Part shown: in pieces, positions 63,270-64,000 of the stretch
Position numbering within the stretch: the stretch's first letter is position 1
Layout: every line of letters starts with the position of its first letter
Source of the DNA: Rhizobium sp. CF122
GTDB taxonomy: Bacteria; Pseudomonadota; Alphaproteobacteria; Rhizobiales; Rhizobiaceae
Assembly (NCBI RefSeq): GCF_000282035.1
Contig: NZ_AKKA01000010.1
Coordinates: 1 to 64,000 of the forward strand
Length of the DNA: 64,000 nucleotides
Direction: 5' to 3'
Notes under the pieces: generated by a model
The model's database searches: none
What the model was told of the DNA's origin: nothing
Seen by the model: only the letters and a program-made list of their open reading frames with translations
Made by a program: the position numbers and the translations under genes

Positions 63270-63999
63270 TTGGCCCTCCCATTTGCTTGTGTTCAAGGGG
63301 TCCACCTTTGAGAATTCGGCGAACCGGAAAAAGCTGGATGCCGGTGCGGTCGGAAAACAGGCCCCAAAGCCCGCGCGGCGCAAACAGCATCGTGACGATG
63401 GCGACCAGGCCGAGTATCAAAAGATACCAGGAGCCATAGCCGGCAAGCAGGTTCTGCAGCAGAAAGAAGACGATGACGCCGATGATTGGCCCTTCGACCG
63501 TGCCGATGCCGCCGATGACGACGATGAAGATCACGTAGGCCGTCCAGTCGATCACCGAGAAGGCAGCATCCGGCGAGATGCGTTGCTTCTGGACATAGAT
63601 AAGCGCGCCGCAGCAGCCCGTCAGAAATGCCGCGGTCAGATAAACCATCGTCTTCATACGCCGGGCATCAACGCCGACGGCGCGTGCCGCCTGCTCATTG
63701 TCGCGGACCGCGGCAAGACCCAGCCCGTTGCGCGATCGCAGCAACCAGTAGATGGCCCCGATCGTGACCAGAGCGAGTACGAGCGCGAGCCAATAGGTCA
63801 GCGCGTCACCCGCCTCCGCCGATTTCATCCGAAACAAGGATTTCAACAGGTCGATGCCGATCATCTCGCGGGTCGCGTCACGCGGCAATGATGTGCCGGT
63901 ACCGCCGCCGAGTGCCTTCCACTGGGCAAAGAGCAAGCGGCCGACCTCGGCGATCACCCATGTGCCAATGGCAAAATAAGGACCGTGGAGGCGAAACGT
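63262..63999 (-). CDS. livM: branched-chain amino acid-type ABC transporter permease LivM, 5' end outside the window
   Basis: At least 245 residues; the frame is open to the right edge (RLHGPYFAIGTWVIAEVGRL, a typical LivM interior), so a GTG at 63957 is internal. Several helices and the LivM block LGLAAVRDNEQAARAVGVDA and VYLTAAFLTGCCGALIYV are present. Such permeases belong to HAAT transporters, which can import aromatic acids as well as amino acids. Being coupled to the hydroxylase and dioxygenase, it probably takes up their aromatic substrate. The stop overlaps the hydroxylase start. Confidence 0.88.
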   Translation of the reverse strand, partial: TFRLHGPYFAIGTWVIAEVGRLLFAQWKALGGGTGTSLPRDATREMIGIDLLKSLFRMKSAEAGDALTYWLALVLALVTIGAIYWLLRSRNGLGLAAVRDNEQAARAVGVDARRMKTMVYLTAAFLTGCCGALIYVQKQRISPDAAFSVIDWTAYVIFIVVIGGIGTVEGPIIGVIVFFLLQNLLAGYGSWYLLILGLVAIVTMLFAPRGLWGLFSDRTGIQLFPVRRILKGGPLEHKQMGGPNG

Positions 64000-64000
64000 G

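Noticed and set aside
1..64000. CRISPR arrays, tRNA and rRNA genes
   Set aside because: No regularly spaced repeats, cloverleaf-like sequence or rRNA segment was noticed on either strand; a dedicated scan could still find a short tRNA.

Overview
The window comes from the chromosome or a large replicon of an alphaproteobacterium of the order Hyphomicrobiales, most likely the Rhizobium/Agrobacterium group. The evidence is a bcsN-bcsA-bcsB-bcsZ-bcsK cellulose operon of the agrobacterial type, a perfect CtrA-type box (TTAA-N7-TTAACC) in front of it, a CHASE2 cyclase next to a FecR/TPR/barrel protein, and rhizobial-type ABC polysaccharide export genes. No rRNA, tRNA or CRISPR array was seen.

Region 1 (1-26050) is mainly a surface-polysaccharide locus. 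After the 3' part of an MscS-type channel come an ABC-2 exporter (Wzm-like permease and Wzt-like ATPase with a C-terminal sugar-binding domain), a three-domain protein (sulfotransferase-like, GT2, GT4) and a sugar-nucleotide epimerase, with overlapping ends. A GtrII-type protein, a fatty acid desaturase-family protein and a methyltransferase follow. A block of polyprenyl-phosphate-sugar genes comes next (GtrB-like GT2, two large GT-C-like membrane proteins, GtrA, a methyltransferase). Convergent to it is an operon that makes PAPS (cysD with an N-terminal extension, then cysNC) and dTDP-L-rhamnose (rfbB, rfbD, rfbA, rfbC) with one GT2. Activated sulfate synthesis and a sulfotransferase-like domain in one locus suggest a sulfated, rhamnose-containing surface glycan.

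Region 2 (26487-32894) is a putative signalling locus. A 1256-residue outer-membrane protein joins a FecR domain, TPRs and a beta-barrel. It is translationally coupled (TGATG) to a CHASE2 class III nucleotide cyclase. Divergent from this pair is a small membrane protein of the Pycsar-effector (PycTM/DUF5706) family.

Region 3 (32895-47480) is a degraded accessory stretch. It holds phage fragments (FCCH-like structural gene, lysin, holin with an internal stop, lysozyme), a truncated IS66 transposase, a second transposase fragment, a GNAT fragment, an FCD-only GntR fragment and a ParE/PaaA2-like toxin-antitoxin pair. Apparently intact genes are mixed in: three methyltransferases, a PH/SHOCT membrane protein, a DUF1254/DUF1214 protein and a peroxiredoxin-like protein.

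Region 4 (47480-56671) is the cellulose operon, with overlapping stop/start codons from bcsA to bcsK. Region 5 (56927-64000) holds an isochorismatase-family hydrolase divergent from a LysR regulator, a GSU2403-fold nucleotidyltransferase behind a perfect 10-bp inverted repeat, and a minus-strand catabolic operon (livM, FAD phenol-type hydroxylase, hydroxyquinol-type intradiol dioxygenase) that runs off the right edge.
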